Shown here: in pieces, positions 1 to 8,741 of the stretch | How positions within the stretch are numbered: the stretch's first letter is position 1 | Layout of the letters: each line of letters begins with the position of its first letter | Assembly: GCA_028565635.1 (NCBI GenBank) | Contig: JAOXYB010035383.1 | Location: 1-13,902 of the forward strand | DNA: 13,902 nt | Source: Phoronis ovalis | Lineage: Eukaryota; Phoronida; Phoronidae | Direction: 5' to 3' | Made by a program: the position numbers and the translations under genes | Notes under the pieces: generated by a model | Told to the model about the DNA's origin: nothing | Seen by the model: only the letters and a program-made list of their open reading frames with translations | Databases searched by the model: none

Positions 1-38
1 TATCTATATCTATATCTATATCTATATCTATATATATT
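1..38. repeat. TATCTA hexanucleotide microsatellite
   Basis: Five exact TATCTA units (1-30) run into a TATATAT tail. The array starts at the window edge, so its full length is unknown. It lies beyond the 3' end of the ligand gene. Confidence 0.95.
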
Positions 39-74
39 GATCCAGATCAAACTTGTTAGATTTCCACAGTAAAT

Positions 75-80
75 TTTAAT
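75..80 (-). promoter_or_regulatory. Candidate polyadenylation signal (ATTAAA) of the ligand gene
   Basis: ATTAAA, the commonest variant of AATAAA, lies about 105 bases after the TGA stop on the minus strand. No AATAAA was found on the minus strand between the stop codon and the window edge. The hexamer is common by chance in AT-rich DNA, and the true signal could lie outside the window. Confidence 0.35.
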
Positions 81-156
81 CATTTCTCGTCTGGATATGT
101 CAGTTTTACGATATTTTTGCCATGTGATCGAATGAATAATTTTTTCGCCTTATGAG

Positions 157-178
157 ACGAAAATTGCGAAATTTTCGT
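157..178. repeat. Perfect 9-bp stem hairpin just after the ligand stop codon
   Basis: ACGAAAATT (157-165) and AATTTTCGT (170-178) are perfect reverse complements around a GCGA tetraloop. The hairpin would begin four bases after the stop codon, in the presumed 3' UTR. The pairing is direct observation; any function is unknown. Confidence 0.7.
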
Positions 179-182
179 GGCT

Positions 183-1755
183 TCACGCACAGCTACATGC
201 TGTTACTGCCATATCAGGCACTGTTTTAAATGTAATCATGGCACCATCTATATACATCATATTAATTGTTCGAAAGACTTTGGGTGAACAATGAGCAGTA
301 GGAATGTGTTTTGTATATCGTAAACCTTTAATTATTTTATACATAGTTTTAACATATGCATAATTAGTTGCATTGAATCTTTCTGCATGTAACGGAAAAG
401 GGCAATCTCCTAAACAAAAATTAGCGTTGTACTTATGTGGCTGTATTATAAAAGCCCATCCCATTTCGGCAAAGTCAATTTCCCACGGATGCAAACGACA
501 TTCGTGATCAGCGTCGGATGGCGTTGGCAGTAACACTGCGTCCGAAAGCTGTTTATGCCAGGCTTGTCTTGCCGTAGCCGTTCTTCTAGCTCTGACTCTT
601 TTAGATCCTTGATACATCGAGACGCTTTTCAATAGATTATTTATAGCGTGATCTTTAAAATGAAAATATGTCATTAATAGAGGTGAGTGTTTACGACTTG
701 TTGCCAAGTCTACAACCCGTCTTACAGCCTTCAGATGATTTGTGCGCAGTTTAATCGTCAGATCATCATTTAAAGCTGCCTCCTTTAATGGCAACTGGTG
801 CAATATTTTAATAGCATCAGTTATGTTACACATGATAACTTTGGTATCGATGTCAATTCGAATACTGCACAATACACACGCACCAAAATTTGATGACGAA
901 GCAGTAATTTCTAAATCTATAAAAATCTCTCTTTTCAGATAGCGATACACTCTATGTCGAAGATGCAGCACCAATTGAGCATAGTTCATATTTGATGATG
1001 TCGTTATTGCCGACTGGTTGAACGTAATGGTTCCCGCATCAATATCTGAAAAAGTAAAAAATTACTCGCTTAATTTTTCAGCAAAATATTAATATTAAAA
1101 TATGAAATCGTTACGATGTAACATTAGTGTTTGAATTCGGAATAGACACCTTCTTTTTCAGTGAAAATTTTCTTTTCAATGAGATTTTTCCAGTTTCTAA
1201 AGTCCACCATTAGAAAGATATGTGGGACAAATAATCATCTACTTAATATTAACATAACATAAATAATTTATTTTCTGAATAACTTTGTATTTATCTTGCC
1301 GTAAAATAAATAACTTAATTCATTCTAAATTCTCATGAAAATTAACATTTCACAATAATTCAGTTACAATAAATAACTATAGAAAAACAAGAATAAATTT
1401 GGGATGGTTATTTTAATTGATACACAATATCTGATTGACGTTACAATTCAAGGTGAATACGAATCAGAATATATTGGATAATACCTGTATGTATCGGGTT
1501 GTGTGCCCTTATTTCTGGTTCTGGATCTACCATGTCAATGGAACTTTGTTTTTCCAGACAATCATAAACATAAAACAAGTAATCATTCACGTTGGCTTCT
1601 GGTATTGACTTAGGAACACTTGTCAAACCAAGCCTTGCCAGCATACCATTGAACACCATATTTTTGTCGTGCTCGCTCACAGAGTCGGCTATTAAATGAG
1701 GTATTCCGAGACGAATACATGTTAAGAAGACGACACTTAGTAGCGTTGTTATCAT
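183..1755 (-). CDS. Secreted TGF-beta superfamily ligand, Nodal/BMP-like, two coding exons (join 1755-1485 and 1045-183)
   Basis: A signalling ligand precursor of 377 residues. Residues 1-20 are a hydrophobic signal peptide. Residues 31-70 match the prodomain helices (a MLARLGL stretch, then DYLFYVYDCLEKQ). The prodomain arm begins at TITFN (96-100). A furin-type RARR site is at 242-245, leaving a mature region of 132 residues (246-377). The cystine-knot cysteines are C273, C301, C305, C343, C374 and C376. The CPFPL motif is at 305-309 and the chain ends CSCA. The cysteine that normally links two subunits is H342. Sequons are N100, N164 and N315; the last sits where BMPs are usually glycosylated. 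The start at 1755 has A at -3 and an in-frame stop at 1801-1803. The splice joins G1485 to A1045, making a GAT codon and an uninterrupted frame. The P-(x)2-YNA and TN-x-AY motifs resemble Nodal, whereas CPFPL resembles BMP/ADMP. The family is certain and the subfamily is not. Confidence 0.93.
1046..1484 (-). other. Phase-1 intron of the TGF-beta ligand gene
   Basis: On the minus strand the donor reads CAG|GTATTA at 1485/1484. The acceptor has a pyrimidine tract ending TTTTTCAG, with the exon starting at 1045. The intron is 439 bp and AT-rich. It splits the codon for D91, just before the first beta strand of the prodomain arm. BMP-type genes also commonly carry an intron in the prodomain. Without splicing the first exon runs only about 14 codons into the intron before a stop, which supports this junction. 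No internal gene or strong structure was seen. Confidence 0.88.
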
Positions 1756-1994
1756 ACTCGTGTTGATACTGCGACTAGATCTATAAAACGAGCAATAAGT
1801 TTATTTAAGAATGTATTATTAGTATGAAATGTTGGATATGAAAGCAAGAGGTATCAGATACCGTATTCCTATGCCCCCAAAACTCGCATTATGTTTCATA
1901 GTGATCCATTACAGGAAAAAAGATTTTAATTTTCAGAATTTGTGTCGTTCCTAAGAAATGTTCTCGTTATAACTTGGTGACAGAGTTTGTACTT

Positions 1995-2002
1995 GATCAA
2001 AG
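1995..2002 (-). promoter_or_regulatory. Candidate TCF/LEF site upstream of the ligand gene
   Basis: The minus strand reads CTTTGATC, the consensus for TCF/LEF, the DNA-binding partners of beta-catenin. It lies about 240 bases before the start codon, within a near-palindrome CTTTGATCAAG (2002-1992). Wnt/beta-catenin input to Nodal-type genes is known in several animals. The link to this gene is inference from position alone, and a match of this length can occur by chance. Confidence 0.35.
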
Positions 2003-2050
2003 CTACAGAAAAATTACAAAACAATCACTCGACCATGAGTATCAACTCTC

Positions 2051-2057
2051 ATTTATA
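2051..2057 (-). promoter_or_regulatory. Weak TATA-box candidate for the ligand gene
   Basis: TATAAAT on the minus strand lies about 300 bases before the start codon. It would place transcription start near 2026 and give a 5' UTR of about 270 bases. No clear initiator was seen there. AT-rich DNA makes such matches frequent, and the promoter could lie further away behind a 5' UTR intron. Confidence 0.2.
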
Positions 2058-3005
2058 TGTACACTCTTCTTTTATCTCCCGGGTCTGCTGTGTCATTAAG
2101 GTGCAAGGTATATGCGTTATGCATCATAAAGCGGAGACACCGTAGGAAAAAAATCAGAACGGCGCTATAATTGGCTTGATTTTCGATTTGGCCCACCCCG
2201 AAGAAGGGGATCTTTATCATTAAATTTTCTATGTATAAAAACGGCCGTGGTCAGTGGGCGAATGGACAAGAATGATTTCATATTATTACACGACGATTGT
2301 GCTTTGTAAAATTTTGATTTTGTAATTTTTTATTTGATATGTTCCTAGTTTTAAAACTAGTTGGAGCGAATATTTACGTGTTCATATATATCTAGAGGCG
2401 TTAAATGATATCGGTAACTTAAAGAAAATTTATAGCCGAAAATTCAACTGTCCAGAGGTTATGATCCAATTTTAGTTTGTTATAGTATTTTTGTGGAAAC
2501 ATGATTTGATAATTGCCATTTTGTTCCTTATGCCAATAATTATAATATATAATTAGCATAGGTCACTGTTGAGAAGATCTTCTCCATGGTGCAAAGCATG
2601 GATAATCAACAAACAACTACAAAAACGTACAATTACGTTTGCCACAAGTTTCTATATGGTTACAATGTGCTGGAAATTAAGAGACTTTGCCCGGTGTGTA
2701 CTTAAGTAAAATGTGGATAATCATGCTCGCTAATGGCCTCAAAAGAGCCCCTAAACAAGTGGCCGAGAAGGTTCGAAAAACGGACCCTAAGCAGACCTAT
2801 GCCAAAATTGGAGCCAATCCACGACTGAATTTTTATACAAGAAAAAAACAAGTTTTACTTAAGCGGGTGGTAGACTCTCACCGTGAAAATCGGACCCCAA
2901 GCAAGAATAGTCGTGAAAACATACCCGAAGGAAGACCAAGGTTAAAATTCATACTTTTTTGGTTAAAATTGTCAGTTTAATCTCAATGACTTAACGCGTT
3001 ACGGG

Positions 3006-3155
3006 CCTGTAATGAGTTTCTCGAAGTTATCTTACGATGGACGTCGTCTTTCGTCTTAAGTCTATCGTTTAGTCAAAACTTAGTCCAAATTTAATCATAA
3101 ACGCATCGTAAACTTAGACTTAAGATACGATAAGTTTCGAGAAACCCACCCCAGG
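3006..3155. mobile_element. Short palindromic foldback/MITE-like element
   Basis: The ends CCTGTAATGAGTTTCTCGAA (3006-3025) and the reverse complement of 3136-3155 match at about 16 of 20 positions, with a perfect 10-bp core GTTTCTCGAA. Inside is a second perfect inverted pair, TCTTAAGTCTA (3054-3064) with TAGACTTAAGA (3115-3125). The whole 150 bp can therefore fold back on itself. This is the usual structure of a non-autonomous DNA element. No target-site duplication was established and there is no coding capacity. Confidence 0.6.
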
Positions 3156-3420
3156 TCCTCAAATTAACACCCTTTTCACGCAGTTTTAATATAGCTCATG
3201 AATGCATGCCCACATTTATATAAATGGCCTCCTGGTCAAGTCCAAGTCTTATAAATGAAATAGCCCCTCTAGAAACAGATAAATCACTAGACTTATTCAA
3301 ACAGCCTGACTAAAAGTTTGAACAAAACTCGTTAATTTAAAAAAAAACACCCCATATTTTCACCATTTATCTAAACGGCTTTAAAATCATAATAATATAT
3401 TTCAAAATATTCATTATTCA
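3156..3420. other. AT-rich spacer, nothing recognised
   Basis: This lies between the foldback element and the tandem-repeat element. It contains homopolymer A runs and no convincing open frame, RNA gene or repeat. Confidence 0.5.
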
Positions 3421-3422
3421 TA

Positions 3423-4250
3423 GGAGTGGACCCCGTGATTCTCGCGGGTATGGTTCTCATATAAAACCCGACTGTGAAAAAATCTTTTTTGTTTAATGGC
3501 AAGATATTTGGCTAATTAGTGGCGTCATTTTTTTTTCGAGTAACGCCCGGACGTATTTTTAACGGCAAGTTTAAAATTGTGTTCTTTCCGTGAAAATCAC
3601 TTTTTTCGCATTAAAAAAATCTAGAGGTATACTGTTTCTTACTTTTTGATATGTCTTTCTCCTCAATTGAGCCTAATTTAGATATCATTTTTTACTCTCG
3701 ACTCCATGGAAAACGTAACCAGTCGTAGAATGTATAAGTCGGCCTAACATAAAATCGCAAAAATTCTGTACGATTAGCCGTTTTTCTAAAATTAATTGTC
3801 TTTAGTGCCGGGCGGGATGTTTTGGTATTAAAATATATTTTTTCCATCGATGTACTCCTGCTTGAAATTAGATATAATTTTTTACTCTCGACTCCATGGC
3901 AAACGTAACCAGTAGTAGAATTTATACGTCGGCTAAACATAAAATCGCAAAAATTCTGTACGAATAGCCGTTTTTCTAAAATTAATTGTCTTTAGTGGCG
4001 GGATGTTTTGGTATTAAAATATATTTTTTCCATCGATGTACCCCTGCTTGAAATTAGATATAATTTTTTACTCTCGACTCCATGGCAAACGTAACCAGTA
4101 GTAGAATTTATACGTCGGCTAAACATAAAATCGCAAAAATTCTGTACGAATAGCCGTTTTTCTAAAATTAATTGTCTTTAGTGGCGGGATGTTTTGGTAT
4201 TAAAATATATTTTTTCCATCGATGTACCCCTGCTTGAATAGTTCCACTCC
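3423..4250. mobile_element. Non-autonomous TIR element with an internal tandem array
   Basis: The 828-bp unit begins GGAGTGGA (3423-3430) and ends TCCACTCC (4243-4250), exact inverted repeats. TA lies immediately outside both ends (3421-3422 and 4251-4252), as expected for a TA target-site duplication. Positions 3431-3680 are unique internal sequence and 3679-4238 are about three tandem units. It has no transposase frame. Small TIR elements that insert at TA resemble Tc1/mariner-type MITEs, while elements with central satellite arrays are also known among Helitron-like elements of molluscs and flies. The TIRs and TA favour the former. The superfamily is uncertain. Confidence 0.7.
3679..4238. 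repeat. Tandem array of about 186-190-bp units, three copies
   Basis: The landmark TTTACTCTCGACTCC recurs at 3691, 3881 and 4067, giving periods of 190 and 186 bp. By eye, units two and three are identical until the third stops near 4238. The first differs at scattered positions, including a 4-bp difference (GTGCCGGGCGGG against GTGGCGGG). Identical neighbours beside a diverged outer copy suggest a recent duplication or gene-conversion step. A minus-strand open frame across part of the array (3692-3940) is a by-product of the repeat. Confidence 0.95.
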
Positions 4251-4252
4251 TA

Positions 4253-6164
4253 ATGAGAACACTACTTGCAAGTCTCATTCCACTGTTCTTATGTGTCCAG
4301 TTCTATAAATTGGTATTTTTTATGTGTAAGCACTAGTCAGTAAATTTTTCTATGAAGTATTATGTAATTAATTCTTTTGCCGTTCATTTTTAAGCACTCT
4401 ACTGCATGTATGAAAATTGCTTTTTGTTGAAAAATTGAATAAAGTATAGTGGATTGTAAATTGATTTCAGATGTAGTTTTATTCATTTGATAATTATGCT
4501 AATAAAACCCACTCTGTTGATAAAACAGACTTGCTAGTAAATACCTATACAACATGGGAGTAAAACTGATTATGAATATTTTTAAAAATACCTGGAAAAT
4601 GAATATATGAGATGCAAACACTAGATTTTGTTCTCTGTCTCGCAAAGATAATGCATGCACATATCAAAGATCAACAAAATTAAATCAGAACATGTGTCAT
4701 TCAAAATGTATATTAACTGAGTTTCGAGGATAAATGCATTTTTCAGTTTTCTTTTAAAGAATTATGGTATTTTGTTTATTTTGATTGACTCTAGACATTA
4801 TGTTGCTGGTTTCTGACTACACATAGTTATCTAATGCTCGTACTAAAGATAAAAAAATTCTTAAACTAACTAATTGACTATATCGCATGAAAGTAATGTT
4901 TTAGCAGTGAATCTGCATAAACTGTAAAAATAGCTAATAATGTTATAGATGTAAATGCTAATTCTATAGCTAACAGAGATAACGTACCCCAATGCATAAT
5001 ACCCCACCAATGTCAAACCAGAACATGTGGCATTATTTATTTCCTAATGATATAAACTAAGCTGTGTGGCAATGGGAAAAATATTTTTAATAGTCCCATA
5101 TTTCTCCGGTGGCAGTGTCATCCACTAATTGATAAATCTCGTTATTATTTTTGGAAAAGTTATACTGGAAAGTTTATAAGTCCAAAACACAAAAAAAACA
5201 TTTCTAGTTCTTAACAGAATTTTGCAATTTTCAAATAAATTTAAATCTAACGCTTTGAACAAACCACCTGCAGACCTGCTGTTTTAATATGTTATGTGAC
5301 AATTTGAAACTTGAAGGATTTATATAACATATCACTAAAACCTTTTATGTAACAATCTCTACTGTATAAGAGATGATGGATGATATATAATAGTTAGAAT
5401 GACGACTTCTTGTATTGTTGTTTCCATAAATTTATTTTAAAATTCAATTTTGTTTTTTTATAGTGCTCTCTGTTAACTAATAGTTAAAGAAATTGCCATT
5501 TCCTGACTTTTCTCGCATTGCAACTAATGGAATAGATATGCTTTTAGATACAAAAATTATTGATGTCAATATGTTTTATGAAAAATGCGTAGCTTTTTAA
5601 GCCAGATTTGATTCAAACTCCCTCGTCAAACTTTATGCTTGAATGTTTGGAAAAAACAGGGAATTACAACTTACAAAACTCAAACTGTATGGCATGAGTG
5701 GAATAGGCTAGTTAATTTTACAATTTAAATTAAATTCTTACTTTAATTTCTTTCCTTTTCTTCTAAAATACTTCTAAAATAGCACTCCATTCTTGCAGTA
5801 GTAACACGACGGTAATGGACACGAACATGTAGATATGATAAATATGTCGGGCACGTCGTAATGCAGAGCGAGATGACATTTAGCTACATGAGTGGCTGCT
5901 TAAAAAGGACATCAAATCATATGAACCCCAGTTGTTTGGACTCTTTTGAGTTATGTGAAGGGAAGACGTTTGCCCACAACATATTGAAAAATAAATAAAT
6001 GCGTATCTCCTGCTTTTTTTCAAAGGCACAAAATGTTCGTTTTTTGTAATGACGAAATAGCGGGTTGTATTGACTGTAAAAAATTAGCAAAAAACAAAAT
6101 ATATGTTGGAATATGTTTTTAATAACATTTGAAAGGCATGACATATATCCTTATTTTACCGTGT
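4253..6164. other. AT-rich interval between the two related repeat arms, no supported gene
   Basis: About 1.9 kb with no recognisable protein, RNA or transposase sequence. A less AT-rich patch near 5790-5890 carries a 38-codon minus-strand open frame (5879-5763) with one hydrophobic segment; it is too short to call as a gene. The interval is bounded by the complete element on the left and an inverted relative on the right, so it may be the interior of a larger composite element or simply DNA between two insertions. Confidence 0.5.
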
Positions 6165-6546
6165 AGACATTTAATTTTAGAAAAACGGCTAATAGTACAG
6201 ATTTTTTTGCGATTTTGTGTTTAGCCGAGGTATAAATTCTACTACTGATTAAGTTTGGTATGGAGTTGAGAGTAAAAAATGATACCTAAATTAGGCTCAA
6301 GTAAAGTAGAAAAATATATCAAAACATAAAAAAGTATACCTCTAGATTTTTTTAAATGTGAAAATGGTGATTTTCACGTAAAAAACACAATTTTGAACTC
6401 ACCGTTAAAAATACGTCAGGGCGTAATTCGAAAAAAACATTGACGCAACGAATTAGCCAAGTATCTTCACCTTTAAACAAAAAAGATTTTTTTTGTATAA
6501 TACCTAAAGCCGCCCAGACGGAGTAGTGGCGGGAAAAATCCACTCC
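6165..6546 (-). mobile_element. Inverted, diverged and truncated relative of the 3423-4250 element
   Basis: Read on the minus strand from 6546, this segment begins GGAGTGGA and follows 3423-3801 for about 380 bp at roughly 75-80% identity by eye. The match includes the CTAGAGGTATAC and GAGCCTAATTTAG blocks and the first part of the tandem unit through TCTAAAATTAA. The similarity ends near 6165, and no inner GGAGTGGA terminus was found there. The outer flank is AT rather than TA. It is either a truncated older copy of the same family or one arm of a large inverted repeat. Confidence 0.8.
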
Positions 6547-8349
6547 ATTCTTATACTGTAAAAGCGTGTTTTTTTTTCGCTGGGAATTAATGTTCGCCTA
6601 TATTCGCGATTTGACTACAGTAGTGGAATAGAAGATGCTCTTAGAGCTTAGCAATAAACGTTTAAAATAAAAAGAAAATAAATGACTAGGCTTATATTTA
6701 TTTAGAACTCAAAGCAACAGTATCAGAACAAAAACTAATAGTATAAAAAAATCATTTTAGACTTATGCAAGGCGAATTAAGCACATGCGTTAGTAGTTGC
6801 ACTGGATAGGCACCTTCTCAGAAAGAAAAAAAAATATGATTTTCAAAATAAATAATGAAAACGATTTTTCGGTAATTATTCCACAAAACAATGAACTGAT
6901 TATGTGGCTACAATTAGTTTAACGTTCTCCTATGTAAAATTTATTCTGATTTATTGTGGTTCACACTGACATAAAATTCGAAGCCAGTTACAGTACAAAG
7001 CACAGTTTTTTGCATTATGTAAAAACTCAAATAAAAACGCTGATTGCTATTATAGTTAAATGCAGTTTTTCACCGGTTTACGGTTTACGGTTTTCAACTG
7101 CATGCATTGTTCCTTTGTAATGATCTGAACAGACGGAGCTTATATTATATTATATTTACAGTTATTTAAATGTTAATTCTTTTTGTTGTAATATGGGCCG
7201 GTGACCTTTACAGATATAAACTAATAATAATATTAGGTGGCTACTTCATTTTTTTCACAAAAATTTCCCGAAATTCCTGTTATTTATGCATCAAGAGACG
7301 AAAAGCAGCTGAAATGATTAGTGGTTCTTTCGTAATTATCTTAACAGACCTTTCCCATGTTAAGTTACTAAAAATATAATTCCTTAAGAATTAAAAAAAA
7401 AATAAAATATATAAAATAATACAATATTAAAAGAAGTACCTATACTTACTCGTGAATCTGATCTCCGAGACTGTTAGGTTTTGAAGTACATGTTTGTCCC
7501 TGACTTATATAGCATTGGTTATTTAAGTCACGTGCGTGCTAAACAAATTTTAATTGCAAACGGACAATATAGCTTTCTTTTATTATCAACACACCGGAAA
7601 ATAATTACAGTTATATCACACCACGATTCTACCATCCCAAAAATTTTATGATATAATATCTATTCATATTATAGTATACATAGCTGAAACAGTTTCGTTT
7701 CAAGTTTTAAATGATAAACACCGATAAGTGGCTGCCATGACAAAATCTTTGTGTTGAAAGCCATAGACTACACATTCTAGTTTCTTTTTATTTCTATAGT
7801 GAGTTCTGTTCTAAAAGCCAGAATAATTATGGAAAGTGAAATTGCAAAATTTTAAGCTATGAATAACATGTATTAAGAAGGGCGATTATATTATATTATA
7901 CTATATTCACTAATCTCTGCGTGCATTCATTCCCACTTCTGATTTATAAATTTTTTTTTTTTTGCAAATCATTAACGTTTTGTTACTCTATTGAAAACTG
8001 TTTCGAAATTGATGTAAATGTTATGTTTTTAAGTTTAATTGTTGTTATATTTTATCCTTTGTGAATTCTGAAACTCGCTTGGTGGCGGATGTGAGTCTTC
8101 AAGTAGCTAACTACTAGAGGTTCTTTTGAACCTATCAAATGAGATATGTAAGTTTGAGAAAATCGTGCGAAATCTTGTTTATTATACTACAAAACTATGT
8201 ATTTTTATGTAATTATTAAGTCCACTATATGCGTCTAGTTTGGAATCTAGTACCTAACAAGTTAGTTCTTTACAATTTAGGCGAAACTAAATAAGCCTTG
8301 TTTAACGGACCCGACCGCTTCAAATTTTAGCGTTTTCACTTTTCCGCTT
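6547..8349. other. Long AT-rich non-coding stretch with small repeats
   Basis: No gene is supported. Visible structure: a hairpin ATGCAGTT (7060-7067) with AACTGCAT (7096-7103) enclosing about three GGTTTAC-like heptamers, and two TATAT-type pentanucleotide runs near 7143 and 7887. A 69-residue plus-strand open frame at 7170-7379 looks like a chance AT-rich frame. Confidence 0.5.
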
Positions 8350-8431
8350 CAACGGCTTTTTTAAATCAGAAAATACAAAAACCCAACTCTCACAATTTCT
8401 CGCGGAGTTGTCTGATTTAAAATGGCGTTCA
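8350..8431. repeat. Inverted repeat with a 12-bp perfect core
   Basis: TTTTAAATCAGA (8359-8370) and TCTGATTTAAAA (8411-8422) are perfect reverse complements. Similarity extends outward imperfectly (AACGGC against GCGTT). A nested pair CAACTC/GAGTTG lies in the loop. It resembles the centre of a degraded foldback element, whose outer limits I cannot define. A 73-codon open frame starting at 8422 overlaps the right arm and is not supported as a gene. Confidence 0.6.
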
Positions 8432-8741
8432 TCAAAATTGCGCTCAACTCACGCAAATTAGGGCGGTGTTGGTCTGTTCGCCAGCAGCGTGCTCCGTTAT
8501 CTAGTGACTATCACGGTATATATTTCACTTATATCAGTATCTTATCATTGATTGTGGGAACTGGTGAAAATATGTGTGGAATTCAAGGACAATTCTGTGC
8601 ATCGGATATTAGTGATTTTCCTTGCATGGTGGAGGACTTTTAGCAAGCAGATGCAAATTAAATAAACGCAAAAAATACTTGTTGGTAGACCATTACAATA
8701 TCAACTGCCAGTAATTCCAGAGAAAACCAGTTTTTATAAAC
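8432..8741. other. Non-coding spacer, one consensus octamer
   Basis: Less AT-rich at 8460-8520, then AT-rich. It contains a perfect ATGCAAAT octamer at 8651-8658. No domain is recognisable in the open frame at 8422-8643. Confidence 0.45.

Larger units (their letters stand above)
1804..3005. other. Upstream flank of the ligand gene, no supported gene
   Basis: This non-coding stretch has a less AT-rich patch at about 2090-2290, including a CCCC-GAAGAA-GGGG hairpin near 2195-2213 and a plus-strand TATAAAAA at 2234. The patch could be promoter or enhancer sequence or an old repeat. A lysine/arginine-rich open frame at 2687-2980 (plus) is not recognised and has no domain signature. It contains two loosely repeated copies of a GGACCCYAAGCA motif, near 2782 and 2893. 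Confidence 0.5.

Noticed and set aside
742-942. Plus-strand open frame of 66 codons
   Set aside because: It is antisense to the second exon of the ligand gene and shows no independent signal.
2234-2255. TATAAAAA followed by TCAGT on the plus strand
   Set aside because: The TATA-to-initiator spacing of about 19 bases is too short for a core promoter, and no gene follows.
2732-2785. tRNA-like A box (TGGCCTC...) and B box (GGTTCGAAA) about 37 bases apart
   Set aside because: No acceptor, D or T stem can be formed around them, so a tRNA is excluded. A tRNA-derived SINE head is possible but unsupported.
2687-2980. Plus-strand open frame of 97 codons, rich in Lys and Arg
   Set aside because: No recognisable domain and no plausible splice context. 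It contains a loosely repeated motif, so a repeat-derived chance frame is more likely.
3692-3940. Minus-strand open frame of 82 codons
   Set aside because: It lies across the tandem array and has no conserved product.
5917-6144. Minus-strand open frame of 75 codons
   Set aside because: Phe/Ile/Asn/Lys-rich composition expected of AT-rich DNA; no domain seen.
6352-6543. Minus-strand open frame of 63 codons
   Set aside because: It lies within the inverted repeat arm, and its counterpart at 3423-3650 does not keep the frame.
7170-7379. Plus-strand open frame with a hydrophobic start
   Set aside because: Hydrophobicity comes from T-rich codons. There is no upstream promoter or family resemblance.
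8422-8643. Plus-strand open frame of 73 codons
   Set aside because: It starts inside an inverted repeat arm and has no recognisable domain.
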